Shown piece after piece: positions 8,720 through 17,500 of a stretch of 23,020 nucleotides of DNA (positions are counted from its first letter, which is position 1; every line of letters starts with the position of its first letter). A program made the translations under genes and the position numbers. This DNA comes from an uncultured Bacteroidales bacterium. Lineage in GTDB: Bacteria > Bacteroidota > Bacteroidia > Bacteroidales > Paludibacteraceae. The notes below the pieces were generated by a model, which was not told the DNA's origin, did no database searches, and worked only from the letters and a program-made list of their open reading frames with translations. Location: the NCBI GenBank assembly GCA_903912795.1, contig CAIWIS010000612.1, positions 1 to 23,020 on the forward strand. Direction: 5' to 3'.

Positions 8720-9327
8720 TGAATTTGCAGTTTCCTCGATTTTTTCGTCCTTTAGTTGGCAGAAATATAATATGGCGCAAAAAAACATCATCGAAAGTGA
8801 TTTATCTCACTTTTGATGATGGGCCTGTGCCCGATATAACACCTGCCGTTCTCGCTATTTTGGATCAATACAACTGGAAAGCTACTTTTTTTTGTGTTGG
8901 CGAAAATGTTTCAAAACATCCCGACATATATAACGAAATTCTTCAACAAGGTCACAAAACAGGAAATCACACGTACAATCATCTAAAAGGATTTAGTTGT
9001 AATTCAGCGGATTACTTGTTGAACGTACAAAAAGCAGCCCAATTTATTGATAGCGATTTATTTCGTCCACCACATGGGCAAATTTCAGCAAAGCAAATAA
9101 AATTGTTGAAAAATGATTATCAACTCGTAATGTGGGATGTTATTACGCACGATTACAACCAAAAACTTACACCCGAGCAAGTCCTGAGCAATATTACAAA
9201 CAATGTTCGTAGCGGATCAATAGTTGTTTTTCATGATTCGGTAAAAGCAGCCGATAACATGCTAACAGTGTTGCCATTGGCTCTCGATTTTTGGATTAGC
9301 AAGGGTTATACTTTTGGTTTATTGTAA
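8719..9327 (+). CDS. NodB-type polysaccharide deacetylase, small form
   Basis: A 202-residue carbohydrate esterase family 4 protein, little more than the catalytic domain. All five motifs are present: TFDDGP (Asp33, Asp34), HTYNH (His84 and His88, metal ligands with Asp34), RPPHG (Arg116), WDVITHD (139-145) and VVFHDS (His172, catalytic). Such enzymes remove N- or O-acetyl groups from sugar polymers such as peptidoglycan, chitin-like chains or exopolysaccharide. There is no clear signal peptide or membrane helix at the N-terminus, as in other short Bacteroidetes members, so its location is uncertain. The ATG at 8719 uses the last base of the DUF2723 stop (TAATG), indicating translational coupling and a linked function, perhaps trimming a glycan made or transferred by that protein. 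Confidence 0.9.
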   Translation: MNLQFPRFFRPLVGRNIIWRKKTSSKVIYLTFDDGPVPDITPAVLAILDQYNWKATFFCVGENVSKHPDIYNEILQQGHKTGNHTYNHLKGFSCNSADYLLNVQKAAQFIDSDLFRPPHGQISAKQIKLLKNDYQLVMWDVITHDYNQKLTPEQVLSNITNNVRSGSIVVFHDSVKAADNMLTVLPLALDFWISKGYTFGLL

Positions 9328-9343
9328 TCAGGGAATAGTATAA

Positions 9344-9375
9344 TTTGTATTTTCATACAAAAAAAACTACTTTTG
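9344..9375 (+). promoter_or_regulatory. Promoter of the DPP5-like peptidase
   Basis: TTTG (9344-9347), exactly 20 nt, then TACTTTTG (9368-9375): both elements match the Bacteroidetes consensus perfectly. It lies 55 nt before the ATG at 9431. The -33 element is inside a 7-bp inverted repeat (TTTGTAT, spacer TTTC, ATACAAA, 9344-9361) that could be an operator or a weak hairpin after the deacetylase gene. Confidence 0.75.
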
Positions 9376-9430
9376 TGTTTCAACCATTTCAATAATAAAT
9401 TGTTAAAGATTTAAAGACAATTATAACCAG

Positions 9431-11512
9431 ATGAGAAACAAACTTATAAAATCAACGCTTATGGCAGTGGCGGTAATAGCATCGTCGTGTGTTTCGAAAA
9501 ACGATGACCAAATTATTGGCAAGCAGAATCCCGAAGTTAAAAATGGACGAATGACTCCCGAAGTGCTTTGGGCTTTTGGTAGAGTAGGAGGTTTGCAAGT
9601 TTCGCCCAATACTAAAAAAGTGCTTTATTCGGTGTCCTATTATTCTATAGCTGAGGACAAAGGCAACTCTGAACTGTTTGTAATGAATGCCGATGGTTCG
9701 GATAAAAAACAAATTACCGAAACGACCACTCGCGAAGCTTCGGCTAAGTGGATGAACGATAATAAACGTATCGCTTTCCTATCGGCTGAGTCTGGCTCCA
9801 TGCAACTTTGGATTATGAATGCCGATGGTTCCGACCGTAAACAAATAACCGAACGCGAAGGTGGTATCAACGATTTTGCTTTTTCGCCTGATGAAACAAA
9901 ACTACTTTTTGTAGCCGACGTAAAATACGGCGAACGAACTGTTGACAAACATCCTGATTTGCCAAAAACGAGTGGGATTATTGTAAATGATTTGATGTAC
10001 AAACATTGGGATGAGTGGGTGCAGACTATTCCACATCCATTTATTGCCAATTTTGAGAATTCAAAAATAACTGTTGAAAAAGATTTACTAGATGGCGAAC
10101 CATTCGAAAGTCCGATGAAGCCTTTTGGAGGTGTCGAGCAACTAGCATGGAGTCCGGATGGGAAAACGATAGCCTATACTAGCCGAAAAAAAACAGGCAA
10201 GGCTTATGCCATTTCAACCAATTCGGACATTTACTTTTACGACATTGCTACGGGCAAAACCGAAAATAAGACCGAAGGCATGATGGGCTACGATATTAAC
10301 CCTTCGTTTTCGCCCGATGGCAAATGGTTAGCTTGGGAAAGTATGGAGCATGATGGTTGCGAATCGGACAAAAACCGCTTGTTTGTAATGAATTTGGTTA
10401 CTGGCGAAAAAAACGATTTATCGGCTAACTTTGATCAAAATTCGGAAGGATTGCAATGGACTGCCGATAGCAAATCCATTTATTTTACAAGTGTTTGGCA
10501 TGCTCTAACACAAATTTATAGGGCCGATGTGTTGGAAAATAAAATAACGCAAATCACCAAAGGACAGCACGATTACGAAGCCGTAGTGCCTGCTGGCGAT
10601 AAACTGTTGGCTTTGAAGCATTCCATGAGCAAACCCAACGAAATTTACTCGGTGAACATACAAAATGGCGAAGCCACAGAACTTTCGTTCGAAAACAAGG
10701 ATTTGCTGGGTAAACTTGACATGGGCAAGGTAGAAGAGCGTTGGGTTACAACTACCGATAACAAACAAATGTTGGTATGGGTTATTTATCCTCCTAAATT
10801 TGACCCAAACAAGAAATATCCAACCTTACTTTATTGTCAGGGTGGACCGCAATCGGCTGTAAGTCAGTTTTGGTCGTATCGCTGGAATTTTCAGATTATG
10901 GCTGCCAACGATTATATTATTGTTGCTCCAAATCGCCGTGGTTTACCTGGTTTTGGCGGCGAATGGTTGGCGCAAATCAGTGGCGACTATGGTGGGCAAA
11001 ACATGAAAGATTACTTGTCGGCAATCGACGCTGTGGCAAAAGAACCTTATGTAAATAAAGATAAACTAGGCTGTGTGGGTGCCAGTTATGGTGGTTATTC
11101 TGCCTATTGGCTGGCAGGTCATCACAATAAACGCTTTAAAGCCTTTATTGCCCACGACGGCATGTTTAACCTGCCACAGCAATATTTGGAAACAGAAGAA
11201 ATGTGGTTTGTGAATTGGGATTTGGGTGGTGCTTATTGGGAAAAAGATAATAAGACGGTTCAAAATTCGTACGCTAATTCGCCACATTTATTTGTTGACA
11301 AATGGGATACGCCAATTTTAGTTATTCATGGCGAAAAAGACTACCGCATTTTGGCATCGCAAGGTATGGCAGCTTTCAATGCAGCTGTATTGCGTGGTGT
11401 GCCAGCCGAAATGCTCATTTTCCCGGACGAAAACCACTGGGTGCTCAAACCCCAAAACGGCGTGCTTTGGCAACGTACATTTATTGGCTGGTTGGATAAA
11501 TGGTTGAAATAA
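9431..11512 (+). CDS. dpp5: S9 prolyl-oligopeptidase family dipeptidyl-peptidase, DPP5-like lipoprotein
   Basis: A 693-residue serine peptidase. Residues 1-19 are a lipoprotein signal ending in IASSC, so Cys20 is probably lipidated. A beta-propeller with TolB-like blades (ELFVMNADGSDKKQIT, LWIMNADGSDRKQIT, FAFSPDE, LAWSPDGKTIAYTS) covers about 45-420; an alpha/beta-hydrolase domain follows (about 440-693). The catalytic triad is Ser552 in GASYGGY, Asp637 in HGEKDYR and His669 in PDENHWV. From memory, the Ser-Asp (85) and Asp-His (32) spacings equal those of Porphyromonas gingivalis DPP5, and many segments (DLMYKHWDEWV, STNSD) match it closely. DPP5 releases N-terminal dipeptides with Ala or hydrophobic P1 residues in the periplasm. 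It supplies dipeptides for growth on protein. Its stop lies 13 nt from the stop of the convergent SGNH gene, with no visible terminator. Confidence 0.93.
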   Translation: MRNKLIKSTLMAVAVIASSCVSKNDDQIIGKQNPEVKNGRMTPEVLWAFGRVGGLQVSPNTKKVLYSVSYYSIAEDKGNSELFVMNADGSDKKQITETTTREASAKWMNDNKRIAFLSAESGSMQLWIMNADGSDRKQITEREGGINDFAFSPDETKLLFVADVKYGERTVDKHPDLPKTSGIIVNDLMYKHWDEWVQTIPHPFIANFENSKITVEKDLLDGEPFESPMKPFGGVEQLAWSPDGKTIAYTSRKKTGKAYAISTNSDIYFYDIATGKTENKTEGMMGYDINPSFSPDGKWLAWESMEHDGCESDKNRLFVMNLVTGEKNDLSANFDQNSEGLQWTADSKSIYFTSVWHALTQIYRADVLENKITQITKGQHDYEAVVPAGDKLLALKHSMSKPNEIYSVNIQNGEATELSFENKDLLGKLDMGKVEERWVTTTDNKQMLVWVIYPPKFDPNKKYPTLLYCQGGPQSAVSQFWSYRWNFQIMAANDYIIVAPNRRGLPGFGGEWLAQISGDYGGQNMKDYLSAIDAVAKEPYVNKDKLGCVGASYGGYSAYWLAGHHNKRFKAFIAHDGMFNLPQQYLETEEMWFVNWDLGGAYWEKDNKTVQNSYANSPHLFVDKWDTPILVIHGEKDYRILASQGMAAFNAAVLRGVPAEMLIFPDENHWVLKPQNGVLWQRTFIGWLDKWLK

Positions 11513-11525
11513 AATGTATATTCTC

Positions 11526-14282
11526 TTATTCTTTTACAAAATTGATTTTCAAACTATCTTGAGTCATTTTATTTTTCAAATGAAGAATATACACCCCTGA
11601 TTTGAGCGACGCTACATGTAAACTTTTATTAATCAAAGTCGATTTTTCATATATTGACTTTCCATCGATGGAATAAACTGAACATTCGTATACAGAATTG
11701 GCATCTAAACCACTGAATTTCAAATAATCTTTTACAGGATTAGGACAAATTTCAACTCGTTCTTGGTGAATTGACACATTTCCACTAACTGTTTTAATCC
11801 GTTGAATTTTATTGGTGCTTTGAGCCTGATTTACCAATGTATCGGTCGAAATAAGTTGTTGTCCATCGAGTGGAGAATAGATTTCCAAACTCGATTTCAG
11901 CATTTTACCAGCGTTTAATGCATTAATTTCAACGCTGTTCATGCCTGATCGATAAAGCATCCAATCGCGATAATCGATAGATGCTGGAGCTGCATCCGTG
12001 TTAATGTTAAATGCTGTCGGTATTAGTTTTTCATTTACCGAACCAACCTGTGTATTGTCGGCATAGAGATTTGTTTTTCCTAAAGCGTAATAATGTGTTA
12101 GCGTAATTTTATGCCATTGTCCATCATTAACGGCAGTTGAGTTTGTAACTGTAGTTCCTAAAGGCGATGTATATGATAACATTCCATTTGCTTCAATCCG
12201 TAAAACGCCCTGCACATTATTGCTTGTAAATGTGGCAATTACGCCAGCAGTAGTGGTTCGCACATCAATTACCTGAGTAAACGAATGTAGTGTGTTTTCG
12301 GGTGTAATTTTGAAATTATCCGAAGTAACCGATGTACCAACACTTAACCATGAATTTCCATTTTGCTTTACAGGTTGAGGCTTTCCAGCTGCTAGAGCAT
12401 CGAAAAGTGAAGGTACAATGGTAAGGAAAAACTCTATATGTCCGTCGGTATTGGGGTGAGCAGCATCTAGGACATAACCCGTTACCCATTTCCCTGTTTC
12501 GTCGTCGTCGGCACCCAGAAAGTTATAACTTGGCACATCCCACTGGTGAATTAACTGGTTCATTTGGTTGACGAAATTATATTCAGTAGCTGTGTATCCA
12601 CCATTAGCATAACAATTAGCTACAATTGGTATTTTACCTGCTGCACGTGCTTTGTTTATAAGTAACAACATATTGTTCTTAAACTGGTCGAATTTGGGTT
12701 GACCACCACCAATAATACCTTCGTTACCAAGCGAGAGTGCATATACCACGTATTTGCTGTTGTCGTTTAATAAATCCGATTCCCACCGATTGAGCAAGTC
12801 GGGAGTGGCATTTCCACCTATTGAAATATTTGAAATAGACCAGTTTAATCCTTTATTTACAGCAAATCGTTCGGACAATAACTGATTGTATCTGTAAGAA
12901 TAGCCCTGATTATTGGTAGCTCCCCAACCGTACGAAACTGACGAGCCCATTTGAGAAATGCGCAAAGGATTTATTGGATAAATTTTATAGGTGCTTGTAG
13001 CTAAATTTACTCGGATAAGCACTTCGCCCGAAACAGCGGGAGTAATTTCAGTGCCATTTTGAGTAATCGTACCCGCACTTGCACCCATGCCGTAAACCAA
13101 TGGATTTTGGTCGGTTTTTGAAGATATAAACTGAAGTGTCCCTGCGGCACTTAGCGTTGTATTTATTTCGAAAAGTCCTGTTACATAATCGTTGGTACTG
13201 CCCATTACTTGTGTAAGAGTCAGTGCATTTGCTGCGTTTGTACCAGCTTGCGTAGCCAAGCCGGTTAAGTACAATTCGGTAATCTGATTGCTTATGGAAA
13301 TTTGTTTGGATGCGCTTATGGTTTGTGTGTTTTGGATAAACGAAGCGTTAACCGTTACCACGCCATTCTTTTTGGGAGTAAGCAATCCGCCACTACTAAT
13401 TGTTGCAATGCTGCTATCGTCCACTGACCAGTTTATAGTGTGAGGAGTGGCGTTGGCAGGCGTATAAATAACTGATAATTGGGATGTAGCTCCTGAAGAA
13501 GTGATATTGCTGCCCGAAATTTCGATGGAAGTGGCATTAACAGGCGCATCGGAAAAAGGAACACTAAAAGTGCCGGTTTCAATTTTACCGGTTTTATCTT
13601 TTAGTTTCATCCAAAACCCTGCGGTTTGAATTTCGGAAACTGTTTTACTGAAATATTGTGTAGGTGTAAGCGTTATGAACCAAATCATTCCACTCACATA
13701 GGTCAGTTTGCTAAATGCCGACGAATTGTTGTAGTTTCCGGTATCGGGATTTGATGGAGACCATGCCCACATGTACAAGTCTTGTCCGGCAGTAAATCCG
13801 GAACCTGCAAGGTCGAAAGTCCATGTTACCGGCTGATCCAACAGATAAGTTCCCGAAGGAGTATTGCTGATACTTGCCGGAGTTATTGTAGACACAGGTG
13901 TAGTAAACGTAGTGTGTAATGTTCCGGTAACGCCACCTACACCATCCTGAATATTATAATAAAACTGATTAATATTGGTAGCAATCTGTGAGGATGTAAG
14001 TCCAAAAAAAGTAGTAGGTGTAAACGTCAACGACCATTTTTTATTACCCAATTTGGTTAGTGGAACAGATGCATGTGTTGTAGGTTGCCAAAAGTAAATG
14101 ACAAGGTTTTCCGAGCCTGTTAATGTACTTGTGCTAAAGTCGAATGTCCAGGTATTGGACTGACTCAAAGCAACTGCCGTTGGGTTTATCGAAATAGTTG
14201 GAGTGGCGATGGTAGCTGCATTTGTCCACAAAACAGAAGACATGAATAGCGCTATCGTATAAAATATTTTACCGATTTTCAT
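11526..14282 (-). CDS. T9SS-secreted SGNH/GDSL hydrolase with tandem N-terminal modules
   Basis: A 918-residue multidomain protein. In order: signal peptide (1-22); two related beta-sandwich modules (about 28-130 and 138-243), each with a TWTFDF/TWTFDL start and a carbohydrate-module look; a bacterial Ig-like group 2 domain (about 250-332); a SusE/F-like segment starting ELYLTGLA (336-436); an SGNH hydrolase domain (about 440-632); a LamG/concanavalin-like domain (about 645-795); and a T9SS type A sorting domain (about 842-918, with CPNPVKDYL and LKSGVYILHL). SGNH blocks seen are MGSSVSYG (probable nucleophile Ser448), GG at 489-490, LGNEG (Asn520) and DAAHPN (Asp606, His609). The family removes acyl groups, often acetyl, from glycans. 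It is the last gene of the leftward operon. Substrate is unknown; a sugar-ester role is inferred from the binding modules and the neighbouring GH87-like enzyme. Confidence 0.85.
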   Translation of the reverse strand: MKIGKIFYTIALFMSSVLWTNAATIATPTISINPTAVALSQSNTWTFDFSTSTLTGSENLVIYFWQPTTHASVPLTKLGNKKWSLTFTPTTFFGLTSSQIATNINQFYYNIQDGVGGVTGTLHTTFTTPVSTITPASISNTPSGTYLLDQPVTWTFDLAGSGFTAGQDLYMWAWSPSNPDTGNYNNSSAFSKLTYVSGMIWFITLTPTQYFSKTVSEIQTAGFWMKLKDKTGKIETGTFSVPFSDAPVNATSIEISGSNITSSGATSQLSVIYTPANATPHTINWSVDDSSIATISSGGLLTPKKNGVVTVNASFIQNTQTISASKQISISNQITELYLTGLATQAGTNAANALTLTQVMGSTNDYVTGLFEINTTLSAAGTLQFISSKTDQNPLVYGMGASAGTITQNGTEITPAVSGEVLIRVNLATSTYKIYPINPLRISQMGSSVSYGWGATNNQGYSYRYNQLLSERFAVNKGLNWSISNISIGGNATPDLLNRWESDLLNDNSKYVVYALSLGNEGIIGGGQPKFDQFKNNMLLLINKARAAGKIPIVANCYANGGYTATEYNFVNQMNQLIHQWDVPSYNFLGADDDETGKWVTGYVLDAAHPNTDGHIEFFLTIVPSLFDALAAGKPQPVKQNGNSWLSVGTSVTSDNFKITPENTLHSFTQVIDVRTTTAGVIATFTSNNVQGVLRIEANGMLSYTSPLGTTVTNSTAVNDGQWHKITLTHYYALGKTNLYADNTQVGSVNEKLIPTAFNINTDAAPASIDYRDWMLYRSGMNSVEINALNAGKMLKSSLEIYSPLDGQQLISTDTLVNQAQSTNKIQRIKTVSGNVSIHQERVEICPNPVKDYLKFSGLDANSVYECSVYSIDGKSIYEKSTLINKSLHVASLKSGVYILHLKNKMTQDSLKINFVKE

Positions 14283-14309
14283 TATATTTATTTTGCAATA
14301 TATTATTAA

Positions 14310-14477
14310 TCAAGCCATAAACGGACTGCCTGAAAACGAATCCGTTGAAATGTGGTTTCTTGTTTCAGAAGGTCCGGCAGGCGGTGTTGATTCCAATGCA
14401 AGCGAGATTTCGTTATCCAATTCAACAAGCTCAATTTGAGGTGAAATGTATGATTTTTTGTTTTCCATGATATTCAT
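14310..14477 (-). CDS. Small peptide with YISP-type N-terminus, unknown function
   Basis: A 52-55 residue ORF between two T9SS-protein genes, same strand, 27 nt before the SGNH gene. I give the start at ATG 14477, just after an A-rich run; ATG 14468 (starting MENKKSYISPQ) is equally possible. The upstream in-frame start at 14492 would lie in the inverted repeat and is unlikely. The sequence has the pattern Tyr-x-x-Pro, an acidic amphipathic stretch (IELVELDNEISLALES) and a Pro/Gly/Ser-rich tail (STPPAGPSE, SFSGSPF). From memory, short Bacteroidales ORFs of this plan often sit beside secreted-protein genes; no function is established to my knowledge. It has no signal peptide or membrane helix. 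Possible roles: a leader-type peptide precursor, a secretion accessory, or a non-functional remnant. Confidence 0.6.
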   Translation of the reverse strand: MNIMENKKSYISPQIELVELDNEISLALESTPPAGPSETRNHISTDSFSGSPFMA

Positions 14478-14484
14478 TTTTTTT

Positions 14485-14555
14485 AACCACAAAGTACACA
14501 GAGTTTATTCTCAAAGCTTTGTGCTTTTTGTGTCTTCTTCGTGTTCTTTGTGGTT
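14485..14555. repeat. Inverted repeat with AACCACAAAG ends, intergenic
   Basis: The 15-base end AACCACAAAGTACAC (14485-14499) is repeated in reverse complement at 14541-14555 with 14 of 15 bases matching; the centre holds the palindrome AAAGCTTT (14513-14520), and the right arm repeats CACAAAG/CACGAAG-like units. It fills the gap between the stop of the 1130-residue protein gene and the small peptide ORF. RNA of this piece could fold into a hairpin that lowers expression of the two last genes. I recall similar ACCACAAAG/ACACAAAG repeats scattered in Bacteroidetes intergenic DNA, which would make it a mobile or REP-like element; this was not checked. Confidence 0.6.
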
Positions 14556-14560
14556 CAGTC

Positions 14561-17500
14561 TTATTTAATAATTACTCTTGTTGAATTATTATCCACTTTT
14601 ACTACATAAACACCTATTTGCAGTTTACAGTTTACAATTTGTATTTTATTTTTCAAAATACCGTTTTCAATTAGTTGTCCCACTGCATTATAAATACCGT
14701 AAATCGCTTTTTCGGCTCCAACAATTGTAATCTGATTAGTTGCATTTACAAATACTTGTGCATTGAGCTTGCTCGTGTTTTTCAGATTGGTTGTTACGCC
14801 AGGGGCGCGGAATAGCAAACTGAAACGGTCCGCTGTTGGAATAGTAATCTGTGAACTAAAGTTGTAAACAGCACCTTCGCTGAGTACAGTTTCCACAGCT
14901 GGATTTTGTTTGTCAATCAGTATCACTTTAGTGCCATTCAAGTTTTTCAACTCAGTAGTGGACAATGTAAAGTTATTAGCTGTAGATGTACTGAAACCCA
15001 ATGGAATTTCGGTGTTTGATGTTAGTTCGTTCAAACCGTTAATAACTAACTGTTCGCCTCCCGCCATTGTGAAAATCTCTGGCTGTTGTGCATTGTTGTT
15101 AAACAGTTTTTGAGAATCGTAGTTGTCGAATGTATTTTGCGCATTGACATTGAAATAAACCACCGCTTCGTCGGAGTTTGTTCCGTTGGACACTTGCAAA
15201 CGTACCAATTGTTGATTGTCCAATCGGGGTGCTTTAATCGTATTGCCATTGTCATCTTTGTGAGCGCGCATGGTGTTTTTCAACGTCAGATTTGTTGAAG
15301 CAGTGCCAACGTTCACGCGTACCCAGAACGCCTGCATAGGAGGAATAAACTTCGAAATAGTAGTAGTGGCACTATTAGCAGTAGCTACATTTCCCGTGCT
15401 GTTGTAGGTTGAGAAGGTGTATAAATTACCTGCTGTTTTGGTGCGAAACCACATTGTAGTTCCAATGTTAGCATTTAATGGGTCAGCAGTTACCAAACTC
15501 CAGTCCAAATACGAAGGATAAGGATTTGCTACTAAATTAAAACCAGCCTTATCAGTTCCTGTGCGAGTTACTGCTACCGAAATTGTTCCGGTATTGAGTG
15601 TCCCATTAAAACTAAGTGTTCCTGTGGTGCCTGTTCCAACTCCTGTTACCGACACATACCCTTTTCCGGCAACCAATGCATCGCTTCCGGTTAAAATCGA
15701 CCAAGCCTTAGCACTTTCGGAATAACTTTGTACCGATGTGCCTAAATTCAAACCAGCAGCTGTTCCTGCTGCTATGGGGCTGGTTGTGTACCAGTTACGT
15801 GCAGCAGTAAGATATTGCTGAACAGTGCCGCTTACAGCCTGTGGCGAGCTGTTATTGGTGTCCACAAATGTAGCTGAACCGGTAGCATCGCTTTGTAAGG
15901 TAACGCCGTTGGTGGTAGTAAGTGTGTTGCCATTGCCAAGGGTAAGTTTAGCTCCGGGAGCAAGGGTAATTTTATCAATACTTGCACTTTGGTTAATTGT
16001 AAGTTCACCACTCGAAACGGTTACTTCGGCGCTATTTCCGGGTGTGCTTGTCCAATTGGCATCACTCCAGTTACCAGTACCGCTCCATGTAGAAGCTTGT
16101 TGATACTCTTCAACCTTCATAACATTAATATGCGCATTTGCTCCCGCAAGTTTAAGTACATTAATCAACATTTCACCAGCATCACTTGCTTTCAATTTTG
16201 AAGTTGTAACTAAGTTAGCTGTATTTCCATTATATGCCACGGCACTTACAAGTCCGATGCCTGTACCCGAAGTAGTAAGTGTACCTTCAACAGCTGTAGC
16301 GTTTTTTCCTGTAAATGAGAATTTTGTTTGACGGGTTGCAGCGTCTACTCTACTTCCAAAAATATAAAACTTATATCGTTTGGATGGATTTAATCCTGTC
16401 AATTTAAAGCTTGCGCTTGTGCCAGTATAAAAATAATCACCTGTTGCCGAGGCAATAGCCAGTTCGTTTAACTGACCAACTTCAGGAGTAGATAAACCAT
16501 TACCAGCGCCACCGCTTTGGCCAAAGGTATTTATTAAAAATAAATTACTACCCGTTGAAGCATTCGTTTTATCTACCAATGCAAAATTATCATTAGCATT
16601 AAAAGTGTTTATATTGTTCCAATAATTTCCATTTGCATCAGGTGCTGTTGTTGAAGCATACGTTGACCCAAAATCAATTAACATTGTTTTCCGCAAAGTA
16701 AAATCAGCCGGAGTAGTTACAGTCAAAGTCTGAGCAACAGATGCGGCCGCTTCATAATTCGAATTTCCGGCCTGCGAAGCAGTAATTGTAGTTGTGCCCT
16801 CGTTGATTATTGTAACTGTACTGCCCGAAACAGTTGCTACCGCCTGATTAGAACTGACATAAGAAACTGCTAAAACTGAATTTGCTGAGGCATTCAGATT
16901 AAATGCTGCATCAACATCTGTTTTTGCACTCAAAGTTCCGAATGTGATTGTCTGTGTGGCTTTTGCAATTGTAAATGCCAGCGCACTCGATGTAGCTGCA
17001 TTGTAGCTGGCATCTGCTGTAACTGAGGCAACTACCTGATATGTACCTGCATTTGTTGGTTTTGTAGCTGTTGGGCCATAGCTCGTAGCACCTGTTCCTG
17101 AATAAGCTAAGGTAACTGTTCCTGCTGAGCCTGTTAAGTTAACAGTTTCAGGGCCTTGAGGTGAACCGGAATAGGTTAAACTACTTGTTCCGGAAACTGA
17201 TATAGTTGAAGTACCTTTTATGGTTTGTAAAACAGTAAATACAGCGGTTTCAATTTTACCTGTCTGATCTTTTAATTTCATCCAAAAACCCGCCGATGCC
17301 TGAATCTGTTCCACTGTTTGCGTAAAATATGTTGTGGGTGTAAGTGTTTTCGACCATACCATTCCACTTACATAGGTTAGTTTTGATACAGCAGTTGAGT
17401 TTGAGTAAGTAGGATCTGGGTTGGTTGGAGACCATGCATACATATAAACATCTTGTCCTGCTTTAAACCCTGAACCTGTTAAGTCGAAAGTCCATGTTAC

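Noticed and set aside
9640..10050. 136-residue leftward ORF inside dpp5
   Set aside because: Antisense to the conserved propeller region; no independent support.
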